Source of the DNA: Bacteroidales bacterium
GTDB lineage: Bacteria > Bacteroidota > Bacteroidia > Bacteroidales > P3
Direction: 5' to 3'
DNA: 64,000 nucleotides
Assembly: GCA_017428115.1 (NCBI GenBank)
Contig: JAFRRK010000097.1
Coordinates: 56,383-120,382, forward strand
Part shown: positions 8,194 to 15,832 of the stretch, in pieces
Numbering within the stretch: the stretch's first letter is position 1
How the letters are laid out: each line of letters begins with the position of its first letter
Program-made: the position numbers and the translations under genes
The notes under the pieces: generated by a model
What the model was told of the DNA's origin: nothing
Database searches by the model: none
Seen by the model: the letters and a program-made list of their open reading frames with translations, nothing else

Positions 8194-10664
8194 CGGACTA
8201 TTATCTCGTCGGTAAAAATCCATGCTGGGTTGCCCGTGGCGCGATGCCATGCGGGAATGGTAGGCAATGGCAATGCCTCAACCTGCACATATCTTGCGCG
8301 GCAGCGCAGGGGGCAAGTGGCAATTGTTCTTATCTCGGGGTTGGCTAAAAGGGTGGGGTTGACGATATGGAGGGAGTCCACTAGGTGCCATTGGCGGCCA
8401 TTATTGGAGACATAGAAATTGACGGTCTGAGGTAAGAATATCCACGATAGCGGGAAGTAGAAGAAATCTATCTTTATTTCATGTAGACTTTTGCGTCTCC
8501 CGAGGTCAACAATTGCATCAACAGTGTCGCCATAGAAGCCCAGCCATGAATGTCGGTAGTCGAGTATGCCAGCATGTCCATCGGTCAGCCCTTGCGCTCC
8601 GCCGGCGTAGTATTGGCTGTCTGGCTGGTGAAGAAGTGTTACGGGGCAATGGCGGGCCAGATTAGGCTGGTTGGTTTTAGCAAGATAGTTGTCGATGTCG
8701 GCGCGGTATTCGTCGAGGGAGTAGCCCATTTCATGGAGTATGTTGAGGCCGAGTCTTTTGCCATCAGCAACAAATCGGTCGGCACGGGATACAAAAGTGC
8801 TGTCGTATGGGAGGTGGCCTGCCATGATGAGCTCGAGGACGGCATAGTCGACAGAGAGTTCGAGGAAGCGGATGCGGTCACGCACCACTTGGTCGGTGTA
8901 AATGGCGTAGTGGTAGTGATATATATTGTTTGAGGAGGTGTAGCGGCTCAGACTGTCGTAGGCGGCGGTGATGAGGGCTTGGTATTTGGCAATCTGCTCT
9001 GGGGCAAGATAACCATTGGCAGCATCTACAGGATAGCCGTAAATGTCAAGACGTTGGCCAGAAGCGATGAGGGAGCGGTGCATTTCGCGATAGAGTTCTT
9101 CGACAGGGTGTGCGGCGAAACCGTAGTGATGGATGCAGAAGTCGTGGAGCAGCGAGTCGGGGTTGGCATTCACATCCCAAAGCAGTTTGGCGAGCATGTA
9201 TTCGCGCAGCTCCATCCACGAGGTGACGTTGTTGGCACCGGTGCCTTGTTCAAACATCAGGCGCACGCCGTGGTCATGGAAATACTTAAGGTTGGGTTGC
9301 AGGACGTGGAGATTGGGGAAGGGGTCCCACATATTGCGGAACTGCACTACATAGTCCCAGACGTATAATTGAGATTTTTGAATTGAGGATTGAGGATTGT
9401 CAGGGTGCGACAGCTCATTCTCAATTCTCAATTCTTCATTCTCAATTCCACAAAGCGCTGCCCAGCCTTCCATATCGCGGCGGAAGGAGGCTTCGGCCGA
9501 GGCGGTGGCGATGGCTTCCTGGCGGCCGCACTCGATGGAGCAGAACATGATGTTGACATTGCTATCGGGCTTCTCTATATGTCCGTTCACCGGCTGGGGT
9601 GCCCGGCGGGTGAACTGATAGGCAAGAGTAGAAATGGTCTTGTCGGGGAAGCGTCGCGCCACCTGGTTGATGAAGTGGATGAGGGTGCCGCTGGGACCAC
9701 CATAGAGGGAGTCCATGTGGCGGCAGTGATGGCATTGGCAGACGTTGTAGTTGTCGTTGTTCGATACCGACCATATCTGGGCATCGGGCTGCTCGGCCAT
9801 CATCTTGGCGAGGTTGGCGCAGAGGGTGTCAAGAACTTCTGGATTGGAGAGGCAGAGCTGCCCATCGCGCACCCTTTTGCCCCCTGTTTCGGTGAACCAC
9901 TCGGGGTGGCTGTCGAAATACTTTTGTGCGGGGACCAGTTTTTGAAAGGTGTGGACGTACATGTTGTCGGCCCAACGTAGGGGGCCTGAGGCATCGTGGT
10001 TCCATATATACTGCCCCTCGCTGCCGACTCGCAGACGTCGGTGGAGCCCGTGCCAGTCGGCATAGTCGCGGCTGTGGTGAGGGGTGTAGTACCATATCTC
10101 GCGGTAGGCAAAGCTGGGGTTGTTCACCTCGTCGACGACGGGCAGGCCAGGCATGATATTTGGGACCACGTCGGGGATTTGATGGTGGGTCATGCGGTAG
10201 CCCTTGAGTTCTAAAAGGCGTGCGGCACCATAATAGGAGCCCATGGGTTGCAGACTATAGATGACTGCCAGCCGCCCGTCGCTCTTCAGGATAAAGCCGT
10301 TGTCGCGAATGTCGCTTTTGCGGGTGAGTACGTGCTGTGCCAGTCGGGTCTTGCCCACAAAGATGGCTGGCCGCATATTGACGTAATCGGGATTGAAGAG
10401 CGAGTAAAGTGAGTCGGAATTGGCCGGCTCGGGGATGATTACATAGTTTCTTAGGTGTCTGTGCAGCAGACGTGCAGTACGCAACTCAACAGAGTCGGCA
10501 TCGACAGGCACGACTATCTGCCCTTGGATGGAGAAGGGTTTTGGGTCAGTGGAATAGTTTTCGAGACCTTGCCTCTCCGGCCAGTTCTGAGCATAGAGAA
10601 TATTGCCTACCAGCAGTAGGAACAGAAGTTCAATCTTGCGTATAATCGTTTTAATTGATAGCAT
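8190..10664 (-). CDS. Secreted DUF4838 protein with C-terminal discoidin-like domain
   Basis: An 824-residue protein with a signal peptide (KIELLFLLLVGNILYAQ). Residues about 30-190 resemble the alpha-glucuronidase-type N-terminal domain found in glycoside hydrolases, followed by a DUF4838 catalytic-like barrel (features include CQCHHC near residue 310, EIWYYTPHHSRDYADWHG, and the WDYVVQFRNMWDPFP segment). The last 130 residues resemble an F5/8 type C (discoidin) carbohydrate-binding domain. Probably an outer-membrane-exported or periplasmic glycan-active enzyme; substrate unknown. An in-frame stretch of about 28 residues near 410-437 (IENEELRIENE) derives from a short repeat element and is probably an insertion into a loop. 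Confidence 0.88.
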   Translation of the reverse strand: MLSIKTIIRKIELLFLLLVGNILYAQNWPERQGLENYSTDPKPFSIQGQIVVPVDADSVELRTARLLHRHLRNYVIIPEPANSDSLYSLFNPDYVNMRPAIFVGKTRLAQHVLTRKSDIRDNGFILKSDGRLAVIYSLQPMGSYYGAARLLELKGYRMTHHQIPDVVPNIMPGLPVVDEVNNPSFAYREIWYYTPHHSRDYADWHGLHRRLRVGSEGQYIWNHDASGPLRWADNMYVHTFQKLVPAQKYFDSHPEWFTETGGKRVRDGQLCLSNPEVLDTLCANLAKMMAEQPDAQIWSVSNNDNYNVCQCHHCRHMDSLYGGPSGTLIHFINQVARRFPDKTISTLAYQFTRRAPQPVNGHIEKPDSNVNIMFCSIECGRQEAIATASAEASFRRDMEGWAALCGIENEELRIENELSHPDNPQSSIQKSQLYVWDYVVQFRNMWDPFPNLHVLQPNLKYFHDHGVRLMFEQGTGANNVTSWMELREYMLAKLLWDVNANPDSLLHDFCIHHYGFAAHPVEELYREMHRSLIASGQRLDIYGYPVDAANGYLAPEQIAKYQALITAAYDSLSRYTSSNNIYHYHYAIYTDQVVRDRIRFLELSVDYAVLELIMAGHLPYDSTFVSRADRFVADGKRLGLNILHEMGYSLDEYRADIDNYLAKTNQPNLARHCPVTLLHQPDSQYYAGGAQGLTDGHAGILDYRHSWLGFYGDTVDAIVDLGRRKSLHEIKIDFFYFPLSWIFLPQTVNFYVSNNGRQWHLVDSLHIVNPTLLANPEIRTIATCPLRCRARYVQVEALPLPTIPAWHRATGNPAWIFTDEIIVR
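9366..9452. repeat. Intragenic Bacteroidota-type short inverted repeat inside DUF4838 gene
   Basis: Copies of AATTGAGGATTGAGGATTG on one arm face copies of TTCTCAATTCTCAATTC on the other, separated by a short GC-richer centre near 9400-9412. The reading frame stays open across it and adds the IENEELRIENE peptide. A single related fragment, ATCAATTGAGAACTG, lies just behind uvrD at 7698. Such short repeats recur between genes of Bacteroidales; here one interrupts a coding region. Confidence 0.75.
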
Positions 10665-10686
10665 GTTGTATTAGTCAATCATGATG

Positions 10687-10694
10687 CAAAAGTA
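10687..10694 (-). promoter_or_regulatory. -7 element of the DUF4838 gene
   Basis: TACTTTTG on the minus strand, 23 nt before the DUF4838 start. No good -33 TTG is visible at the expected distance, so the promoter is weak or activator dependent. Confidence 0.5.
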
Positions 10695-10723
10695 CACTTT
10701 TTTTGTCATCCGAAGGAAAAAAG

Positions 10724-10753
10724 TTGCTATGTCAATAATAATTCGTATTTTTG
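10724..10753 (+). promoter_or_regulatory. Promoter of the structured RNA
   Basis: TTG at 10724-10726 and TATTTTTG at 10746-10753 with the same 22-nt offset as other promoters here. There is no protein-coding gene on this strand downstream, but a structured RNA followed by an intrinsic terminator starts within about 10 nt. Confidence 0.8.
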
Positions 10754-10757
10754 CAAA

Positions 10758-10960
10758 CGGTTTCGGGCAAGGACACCGAACCAAAAGTATAGAAGCGTTA
10801 TACTTCTTCTTGTGACTGAAAACCTGAGAAATTTTCAATCGCTACACAAGATGGGTATGATGGTTCACGTATATAGCGTGGACTGTTTACAACATCTCAG
10901 TTGCAAGGTATTTCTCAGGCCCCTCAGTCAAAGACGTGGTATACAGCACCACGCTTCATT
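10758..10960 (+). ncRNA. Structured small RNA of about 200 nt, possibly Bacteroidales-1/6S-like
   Basis: Bounded by a consensus promoter (10724-10753) and a terminator hairpin (10935-10965). Local hairpins: AAGTATA/TATACTT (10785-10791 with 10799-10805) and CACG-TATATAG-CGTG near 10867-10881. A long-range helix joins GACTGA and CCTGAGAAA (10814-10819, 10823-10831) to TTTCTCAGG and TCAGTC (10911-10919, 10924-10929), a bulged 15-bp stem closing an 80-nt interior. An alternative stem CTTGTG/CACAAG (10809-10814 with 10845-10850) competes with it. No credible ORF. An RNA with a Bacteroidota promoter at one end, a terminator at the other and an interrupted rod with a large central bubble is the way the Bacteroidales-1 motif and 6S RNA are described; identity is not proven here. 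Confidence 0.75.
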
Positions 10961-11295
10961 TTATTACCCTGCTCCCTCAATAGTTGCGCCCGACATGTAT
11001 TAGAGCATTTCTTATGAAGACTATCAAGTGGTGTGTCCTTATGATTATTTTCTGAGTCTACGGGCTTTCCGTGTTCGAAGATATACTCTGGAGCAATGTC
11101 AATAGTTCCGTTGCACCATTCAAGTGTATCTGAGATGTGGAATTGTTTCAACGTATTCCTGTCTTTCAGCGGTACAAAAACGGGATATCTTTCAACAATA
11201 GTGGCAAAGTCAAATAAACGGGATTCCCCATTATTGAAAGAGACAAGCATTCTGAAATCATTCAGATACTTTGCTTCAGTTATTTCAAGAAACAT
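10924..11295 (-). CDS. DUF2442 domain protein with C-terminal extension
   Basis: A 123-residue protein whose first 80 residues match DUF2442: ITEAKYLNDFRMLVSFNNGESRLFDF, then FHISDTLEWCNGTIDIAPEYIFEHG. Such proteins are often paired with DUF4160 partners and have been suggested as antitoxin-like or regulatory, but no DUF4160 gene is present here. The last 40 residues (after EHGKPVDS) do not belong to the domain and run through the terminator and 3' end of the opposing structured RNA, so the extension may be fortuitous read-through. Lower GC than the flanking host genes. Confidence 0.75.
   Translation of the reverse strand: MFLEITEAKYLNDFRMLVSFNNGESRLFDFATIVERYPVFVPLKDRNTLKQFHISDTLEWCNGTIDIAPEYIFEHGKPVDSENNHKDTPLDSLHKKCSNTCRAQLLREQGNKMKRGAVYHVFD
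10935..10965 (+). terminator. Intrinsic terminator of the structured RNA
   Basis: CGTGGT (10935-10940), 7-nt loop, ACCACG (10948-10953), then CTTCATTTTATT. It lies inside the 3' end of the converging DUF2442 gene. Confidence 0.65.
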
Positions 11296-11367
11296 CTATT
11301 CTTTCATCTTAATTGGAAAAAAAGAGCATCACTTATTATTCGCAATATTTCTAATGTGATTAATACA

Positions 11368-11982
11368 TTATTTTCGTCCAGTTTTCTTGGACGTAGAAGT
11401 GCCTTTCTTGGTAGATTTACTATTTGTTTTTTTCTTGATTGGGACGTTATTCTGTATTTCTTTTTTTACTTCTTCTATTACTATTTCCGACGGTAAGGTG
11501 TCCACAATAAAAGTGGGACGATATTCGTACAAAGATATTGTTTGATCTTTTTGCTTTGAAAAAAGTGTCTTGCGAATATCTATTACTTCCTTCCATGCTG
11601 CAACTTTTGTATATTCTGGGTGTTCATTCACAACATAATCACTAAAACAGTTTTTGATAACGAATGAACCATCCTTGTTCACATACATGAATTCTTCATC
11701 GTCTCTACTAATTAATTGATATGATGGATCTGATTGTTTCTTTGTACAAGCATATACATATACAATATCAAAATTAATATTGGATATTGGAACAATTGCT
11801 TTCTTCTCCCCAGGAATAACTCTCCACCAACCTTGTGAAACATAGCCATTCCACCCATCCTTACTGGTATGATACCCAATACATACATAAAGTGGTTCAT
11901 CAAATAGATTCTCAATCCAGATGGACTGACTAAAACTATTGTATGATATTAATAATAAACCTAATAATACAATTTTTCTCAT
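11368..11982 (-). CDS. Exported DUF1036 domain protein
   Basis: A 204-residue product with a signal peptide (MRKIVLLGLLLISYNSFSQ). Residues about 20-75 match DUF1036: WIENLFDEPLYVCIGYHTSKDG followed by VSQGWWRVIPGEKKAIV, a small beta-domain of unknown role seen in envelope proteins. The C-terminal 35 residues are a Lys/Ser/Thr-rich tail. The gene is clearly more AT-rich than neighbouring host genes, which suggests recent acquisition. Function unknown. Confidence 0.8.
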   Translation of the reverse strand: MRKIVLLGLLLISYNSFSQSIWIENLFDEPLYVCIGYHTSKDGWNGYVSQGWWRVIPGEKKAIVPISNINFDIVYVYACTKKQSDPSYQLISRDDEEFMYVNKDGSFVIKNCFSDYVVNEHPEYTKVAAWKEVIDIRKTLFSKQKDQTISLYEYRPTFIVDTLPSEIVIEEVKKEIQNNVPIKKKTNSKSTKKGTSTSKKTGRK

Positions 11983-12028
11983 GGATTATTACAATAAACT
12001 GCTTGCCCGTTAAGCACATAAGCATAAG

Positions 12029-12060
12029 TAAGAGGTGAATAGGACATCATCCACCTCTTA
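12029..12060 (-). terminator. Hairpin between iorB and DUF1036 gene
   Basis: Perfect 9-bp arms TAAGAGGTG (12029-12037) and CACCTCTTA (12052-12060), 14-nt loop. No strong T-run follows on either strand, so it is either a weak terminator for iorB or an RNA-stabilising stem. Confidence 0.45.
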
Positions 12061-12079
12061 CAATTATTATTGACTTATT

Positions 12080-12643
12080 CTACTTGGCGTCGCGGCCGGC
12101 GCGGATGGCCTTGATGTTGGTCTCGACAACGGCGTCGCCCTTGCGGCCGAAGATGGCCTTGATGGCTTTCTCCAGTTCGTCGAACTCAATCTCAAGGTAG
12201 GGGGCTGCGGCACCCAGCAGCACCATGTTGCCGCGGGCATTGAGCTCCTTGGCAATGGCGTTGGCGTTGAAGCTGACGCATTTCTTCAGCTTGGCCAACT
12301 CGGCGTTCACCTTCTCAATGTCGGGATAGTTCTTGATATTGATGAAGGGGTCGCTGTTGGTGATGACCACGCCGTCGGGAGCCAGGAAAGGCAGATAGCG
12401 CAGAGCCTCCATAGGCTCGGAGCTGAGGATGATGTCGGCCTTACCTTCGGGGATGACGTCGGCAAAGATGGGGTCGCTGCTGATGCGGAGGTGGCTGAAC
12501 ACCGAGCCGCCACGCTGCGACATGCCGTGAATCTCACTCTGTTTGACGTTCATGCCCAAGTTGAGGGCTGCGTCGCTGATAATCTTGGCTACGGAGACGA
12601 TACCGTCACCGCCTACGCCACAAAGTATGATGTCTTTTTTCAT
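12080..12643 (-). CDS. iorB: Indolepyruvate:ferredoxin oxidoreductase beta subunit
   Basis: A 187-residue protein of the pyruvate/2-oxoacid:ferredoxin oxidoreductase gamma-domain family. Diagnostic segments: N-terminal CGVGGDGI (about residues 8-15), the QSEIHGMSQRGGSVFSHLR motif (about 35-53), and ARGNMVLLGA. The IorAB complex oxidatively decarboxylates aryl pyruvates to aryl-acetyl-CoA with ferredoxin as acceptor. In most Bacteroidales iorA lies directly upstream of iorB; here the upstream neighbour on the same strand is a phage-type regulatory gene. Either iorA is elsewhere or the prophage has separated the two genes. Confidence 0.93.
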   Translation of the reverse strand: MKKDIILCGVGGDGIVSVAKIISDAALNLGMNVKQSEIHGMSQRGGSVFSHLRISSDPIFADVIPEGKADIILSSEPMEALRYLPFLAPDGVVITNSDPFINIKNYPDIEKVNAELAKLKKCVSFNANAIAKELNARGNMVLLGAAAPYLEIEFDELEKAIKAIFGRKGDAVVETNIKAIRAGRDAK

Positions 12644-12671
12644 GTTGATTGAATTTTAGATATTTGAATTA

Positions 12672-13058
12672 TTAATGTGTACTTACTGCTGGTTTTTGGG
12701 TTGTCTGAGGGGTCTGGGGCGGGGTGCCTGCGGAGTCCTGTAGGGAGGGGGACAGGGAGGGCGAGACGCGGCGTTTGCGGGTGGTGACGGGCATGGAGTT
12801 GAAGAAGGGGACGAACATGTCGCCCTCGCCCGTGAGGAGCCATGTGGCGGAGATACCGTAGGTGGTGACCATGGGGAGGATCCAGTCGAAGTGGAAGTGT
12901 GCCACGTCTGGGTTCTTACGCTGAGCGTAGAGGTTGCGCTTGTCGATGCCGTACAGCTCGCAGTAGGGCTGGATGCCGCCGACCGCTCGCCGGGAGATAA
13001 TGACCTCCAGAGCCTCGTAGAAGCGTCCGATTACTTTTTTGTCTGTTTCTGTATTCAT
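12672..13058 (-). CDS. Repressor-like DNA-binding protein
   Basis: A 128-residue protein with an N-terminal helical domain that ends in ISATWLLTGEGDMF (about residues 70-83), a phrase typical of CI-type phage repressors of Bacteroidota; the CI-like gene 1 kb upstream contains the related DISRSWLLTGDGVML. The C-terminal third is a Pro/Ser/Thr-rich low-complexity tail without the peptidase-like domain. Last gene of the leftward lysogeny unit, next to host iorB. Probably regulatory; alternatively a host gene that marks the chromosome side of the junction. Confidence 0.6.
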   Translation of the reverse strand: MNTETDKKVIGRFYEALEVIISRRAVGGIQPYCELYGIDKRNLYAQRKNPDVAHFHFDWILPMVTTYGISATWLLTGEGDMFVPFFNSMPVTTRKRRVSPSLSPSLQDSAGTPPQTPQTTQKPAVSTH

Positions 13059-13071
13059 GTCAAAAAATTAT

Positions 13072-14148
13072 TTAATCCTCCTTGAATCTTTTTGCCTCTT
13101 CTTTCAACTCCTCGGCATGGGTAAAGATGTCATCAAGGGTAGTGAGTGGGTATCTCGCCTCAGACTTATCACCTTTGACTATACCTATACGTTTGTTAGC
13201 ACTGTTGAAATACAGACGACAAATCGTTTTTCGATTGTTATCATCAATCAGTATGGCAAAATAGGTCTGCGCATCCCTGTAGGTTATACGTTCAGATGGT
13301 AGAACGTTTCTTAATATAGATTTCACTATATAGTAGCCCTCCAACTCCTCCTCTGTAGTTAAGATTTGGTGTTCATCCTGTGATACTGTCGGCTCCTCCA
13401 CTTGCTCGGCTGGCGCAACTGGTTCGGATTTCGTTTCGGTTGAAGAGATGGCAATATTCAGCCTGTCGGCAATAGCATCATTAATGTGGTCGTTCAATGA
13501 GCGTTTGACAATCTCTCTAAACTGCTCGATGACCTTTTGCGTAACCATGCCCTCAAACACACGCTTGGCTAATAGTCGCACCATATCATCGGATGGGCTT
13601 TGGAACTCATCACGGATGACGGCTTTCAACTCCGACATGTATTTCAATTCGCTGGCAGAACTTAAAATGTCTTCAAGGTTAAAATACGACTTATGGAATT
13701 GACGCAAGGCTGTTATCTGGTCTTCCTTCAATTTTGCCATATTCACCACCAAGAATGGAGTCGTATCCATAAGATTAGGCTTATTCAAATCAGAATAGAA
13801 GCGGTACTCAATACCATTCGTGAGAACGCCAAATCTGGCCTTGGATGAAGTGAAATACCGTTGAAGTTGGGTCTCGTGAAGATTGAGGTCCTGTTGCCAA
13901 TGCTTACATTCAAAAAGCATAATAGTCTCACCGTCCTTTTGGATAGCGTAGTCTATTTTCTCGCCTTTCTTCTTCACGAGGTCGCAATCCAACTCTGGCA
14001 CGACCTCTGTCGGGTCGAACACATCATACCCCAGAGCCTGAATAAAAGGCATAATGAAGGCATTTTTAGTAGCCTCTTCGGTCAAAATGTTATCCTTAAT
14101 CTTTTCGACTCGTGCGGACAACTGTTTGATTTGGTCCTTGAAATCCAT
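13072..14148 (-). CDS. HsdR_N-type restriction nuclease domain protein
   Basis: A 358-residue protein. Residues about 20-150 form a type I restriction HsdR N-terminal-like domain of the PD-(D/E)XK fold: EEATKNAFIMPFIQALGYDVFDPTEVVPE, then GEKIDYAI (catalytic Asp) and IMLFECKHW (E-x-K). The middle is helical and the C-terminus (about 260-350) resembles a second alpha/beta domain. No helicase domain and no methylase or specificity gene accompany it. It starts 1 nt after the stop of the CI-like repressor, so it should be expressed in the lysogen. Best reading: an accessory nuclease, possibly a prophage-encoded defence or exclusion factor; family assignment is good, role inferred. Confidence 0.8.
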   Translation of the reverse strand: MDFKDQIKQLSARVEKIKDNILTEEATKNAFIMPFIQALGYDVFDPTEVVPELDCDLVKKKGEKIDYAIQKDGETIMLFECKHWQQDLNLHETQLQRYFTSSKARFGVLTNGIEYRFYSDLNKPNLMDTTPFLVVNMAKLKEDQITALRQFHKSYFNLEDILSSASELKYMSELKAVIRDEFQSPSDDMVRLLAKRVFEGMVTQKVIEQFREIVKRSLNDHINDAIADRLNIAISSTETKSEPVAPAEQVEEPTVSQDEHQILTTEEELEGYYIVKSILRNVLPSERITYRDAQTYFAILIDDNNRKTICRLYFNSANKRIGIVKGDKSEARYPLTTLDDIFTHAEELKEEAKRFKED

Positions 14149-14149
14149 A

Positions 14150-14575
14150 TTATTTTATTTTACTTTCTATGATAGCGATAAGTCTGTCTATTTGGTCAGT
14201 TTGTTTGCTGATAGTAGCCTGTTGTGAGGATATTATCGAGTATAGTTCTGTAGGTGCGGTATTGATATTGTCGCCTTGATAGTTGTTACCACGCTGATGA
14301 GAAGTATTGATAGAGTACTTCCCATCAAGCAACATAACCCCATCTCCAGTAAGAAGCCATGACCGAGAAATATCTGGGTACTGGGATATGATTTTTTCTG
14401 CCAAATTCACAGAAATTCTCTTTGTTTTTCCAATTTTCATGTCGTGAATTGTTGTTGGATTTACTCCAATTTTTTGACAGAAATTTGCTGAATTTAGCCC
14501 TGTGTACGCCAATAATTCGCACATTATTTCATAAGCATTAAAACTTTTTTTAGTATCTATATTGTTGTTATCCAT
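14150..14575 (-). CDS. CI-like prophage repressor, HTH domain
   Basis: A 141-residue XRE-type regulator. The helix-turn-helix covers about residues 15-75 (LLAYTGLNSANFCQKIGVNPTTIHDMKIGKT) and ends in the SWLLTGDG motif common in Bacteroidota phage repressors. The C-terminus ends in a short coiled coil (ISSQQATISKQTDQIDRLIAIIE) that may mediate oligomerisation; there is no LexA-like peptidase domain, so induction would need an antirepressor, which is present (33207-34082). Divergent from the early operon that begins at 14715. Confidence 0.85.
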   Translation of the reverse strand: MDNNNIDTKKSFNAYEIMCELLAYTGLNSANFCQKIGVNPTTIHDMKIGKTKRISVNLAEKIISQYPDISRSWLLTGDGVMLLDGKYSINTSHQRGNNYQGDNINTAPTELYSIISSQQATISKQTDQIDRLIAIIESKIK

Positions 14576-14641
14576 TACATTAGGGGTTTTGGTAAAAATA
14601 ATTTTAGATTTTTTCTGTTTATATCAGATATTTTCTGTATT

Positions 14642-14677
14642 TTTGTACCCGAATTTGTAACCCATTTAGGGTACAAA
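14642..14677. promoter_or_regulatory. Immunity operator: symmetric repeat holding two facing -7 elements
   Basis: TTTGTACCC (14642-14650) and GGGTACAAA (14669-14677) form a perfect 9-bp inverted repeat with an 18-nt spacer. The left arm overlaps a rightward TATTTTTG (14638-14645) and the right arm overlaps a leftward TATCTTTG (14681-14674). A dimer bound across the dyad would cover both. Two imperfect direct copies of TTTTCTGTWTAT lie just left (14611-14640). Confidence 0.65.
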
Positions 14678-14703
14678 GATACAAAGAATTTTTAAACCCA
14701 CAA
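14674..14703 (-). promoter_or_regulatory. Lysogenic promoter of the repressor operon
   Basis: Minus-strand TTG (14703-14701) and TATCTTTG (14681-14674), 22-nt offset, both at consensus. Transcription would start near 14667 and run left into the CI-like gene with a leader of about 90 nt. Confidence 0.7.
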
Positions 14704-14714
14704 ATAAAAAGATT

Positions 14715-15200
14715 ATGACACAGCAAGAATTTGAAACCCTGTATGGGAAAAAGGTAGGAGAAAACGAGTTCGAAATCATCAATGCGATGTACATGCTTGA
14801 CGACAATGAGACCAAGCAGGAATTCGTGGCCCGCTACAAGAAGATGGGCAAAGACGAACTGATGGACGCTTTCATCCGTATCAACGACGGCAGCAAGAAG
14901 TACACTGACGGGCTCAACAAGCAGATTAAGGGGCTGGCCGAACGTGCCACGGTGGCCGAGCAGATAGTTACCGAACTGAAACAGGACATGCACGAGCTCT
15001 TACAGATGAGCGTAGTCTATCTGCACAGCTACAAGACCGACCTGATGCTTGACGTGGTGCGCGAGAAGATGGGCACTCTGAACTACTACAAGGAGCTGCT
15101 TGCCGCAGGGTGCACCCCCACCAAGGCAGACCTCGAAATGTTCATCAAGGAGCTGGAGGGCACGGACGGAGTTAAGGAAACCAACAATGGGGAGGAATAG
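14715..15200 (+). CDS. Early phage protein of unknown function
   Basis: A 161-residue acidic, mostly helical protein, first gene of the rightward early operon. It has no recognisable catalytic motif; the central part (about residues 65-100) is predicted coiled coil. Position directly behind the immunity operator makes it an immediate-early product. Confidence 0.75.
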   Translation: MTQQEFETLYGKKVGENEFEIINAMYMLDDNETKQEFVARYKKMGKDELMDAFIRINDGSKKYTDGLNKQIKGLAERATVAEQIVTELKQDMHELLQMSVVYLHSYKTDLMLDVVREKMGTLNYYKELLAAGCTPTKADLEMFIKELEGTDGVKETNNGEE

Positions 15201-15203
15201 GCG

Positions 15204-15359
15204 ATGTGGGCAATATACAACAAGAACGGGGAAAGGATGTACCAGTACCCTGCAAGTGAGTATGAGACCGATGCCCTGCGCATCCTGCGCAAGGCACAGC
15301 AGAACAACCCCCAAGCCGGGTTCCGTATCAAATGGACTGAGGAGGGAAGCGAAGAATAG
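15204..15359 (+). CDS. Small early phage protein
   Basis: A 51-codon gene starting 3 nt after the previous stop (MWAIYNKNGERMYQY...). Tyr/Trp-rich start and acidic end. The tight spacing, purine-rich GGGGAGG sequence upstream and operon context support it. No family recognised. Confidence 0.65.
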   Translation: MWAIYNKNGERMYQYPASEYETDALRILRKAQQNNPQAGFRIKWTEEGSEE

Positions 15360-15429
15360 TCATTAACCAAGGGGGAGGCAGAGTCTCGCATGAATCCCTG
15401 CCGACCCCTTTCTAAAGCACAATCGGACA

Positions 15430-15819
15430 ATGGAAGCAAAGAAACTTATGACAGGCGACTGGGTGAGCGACGGCACTGCCCGCCCCTACTGCGTAGTGGC
15501 TGGCATCAGTGACGACGGCCACATAACGCTTGTACGCCAAAGCGACCAATGGAAATATCAGAAACACCATTCTGGCGTGTCACCCATCGCCCTCTCCCCC
15601 GAAATACTGGAGGGCAACGACTTCTGGCAAGCGGACAACGTATGGTCGTGGTGGAACGACGAGCTGACGCAGTCGGTTGACATCTACTGGGAGTACGACG
15701 TGGCCCATGTGGAGGTAGAGAACGGGCTCCAGACCCACATAGAGACCCGCATCACCGACGTGCACGAGCTGCAGCACCTGCTCAGTGTCGCGGACATAGA
15801 CCTTGACATCAAACTATAG
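15430..15819 (+). CDS. Phage protein, paralogue of the 46211-46723 gene product
   Basis: A 129-residue acidic protein. Its start (LMTGDWV) and end (VHELQHLLSVADIDLDI) match the other protein's LMLGDWV and VHQLQHAMRLAGINKELTI, with a further shared PEILEGNDF/DDILENSGF element in the middle. The two genes are on opposite strands in the early and late regions. A small N-terminal beta-barrel-like segment is followed by an acidic centre. Function unknown. Confidence 0.75.
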   Translation: MEAKKLMTGDWVSDGTARPYCVVAGISDDGHITLVRQSDQWKYQKHHSGVSPIALSPEILEGNDFWQADNVWSWWNDELTQSVDIYWEYDVAHVEVENGLQTHIETRITDVHELQHLLSVADIDLDIKL

Positions 15820-15832
15820 GAGGGACGGACGC

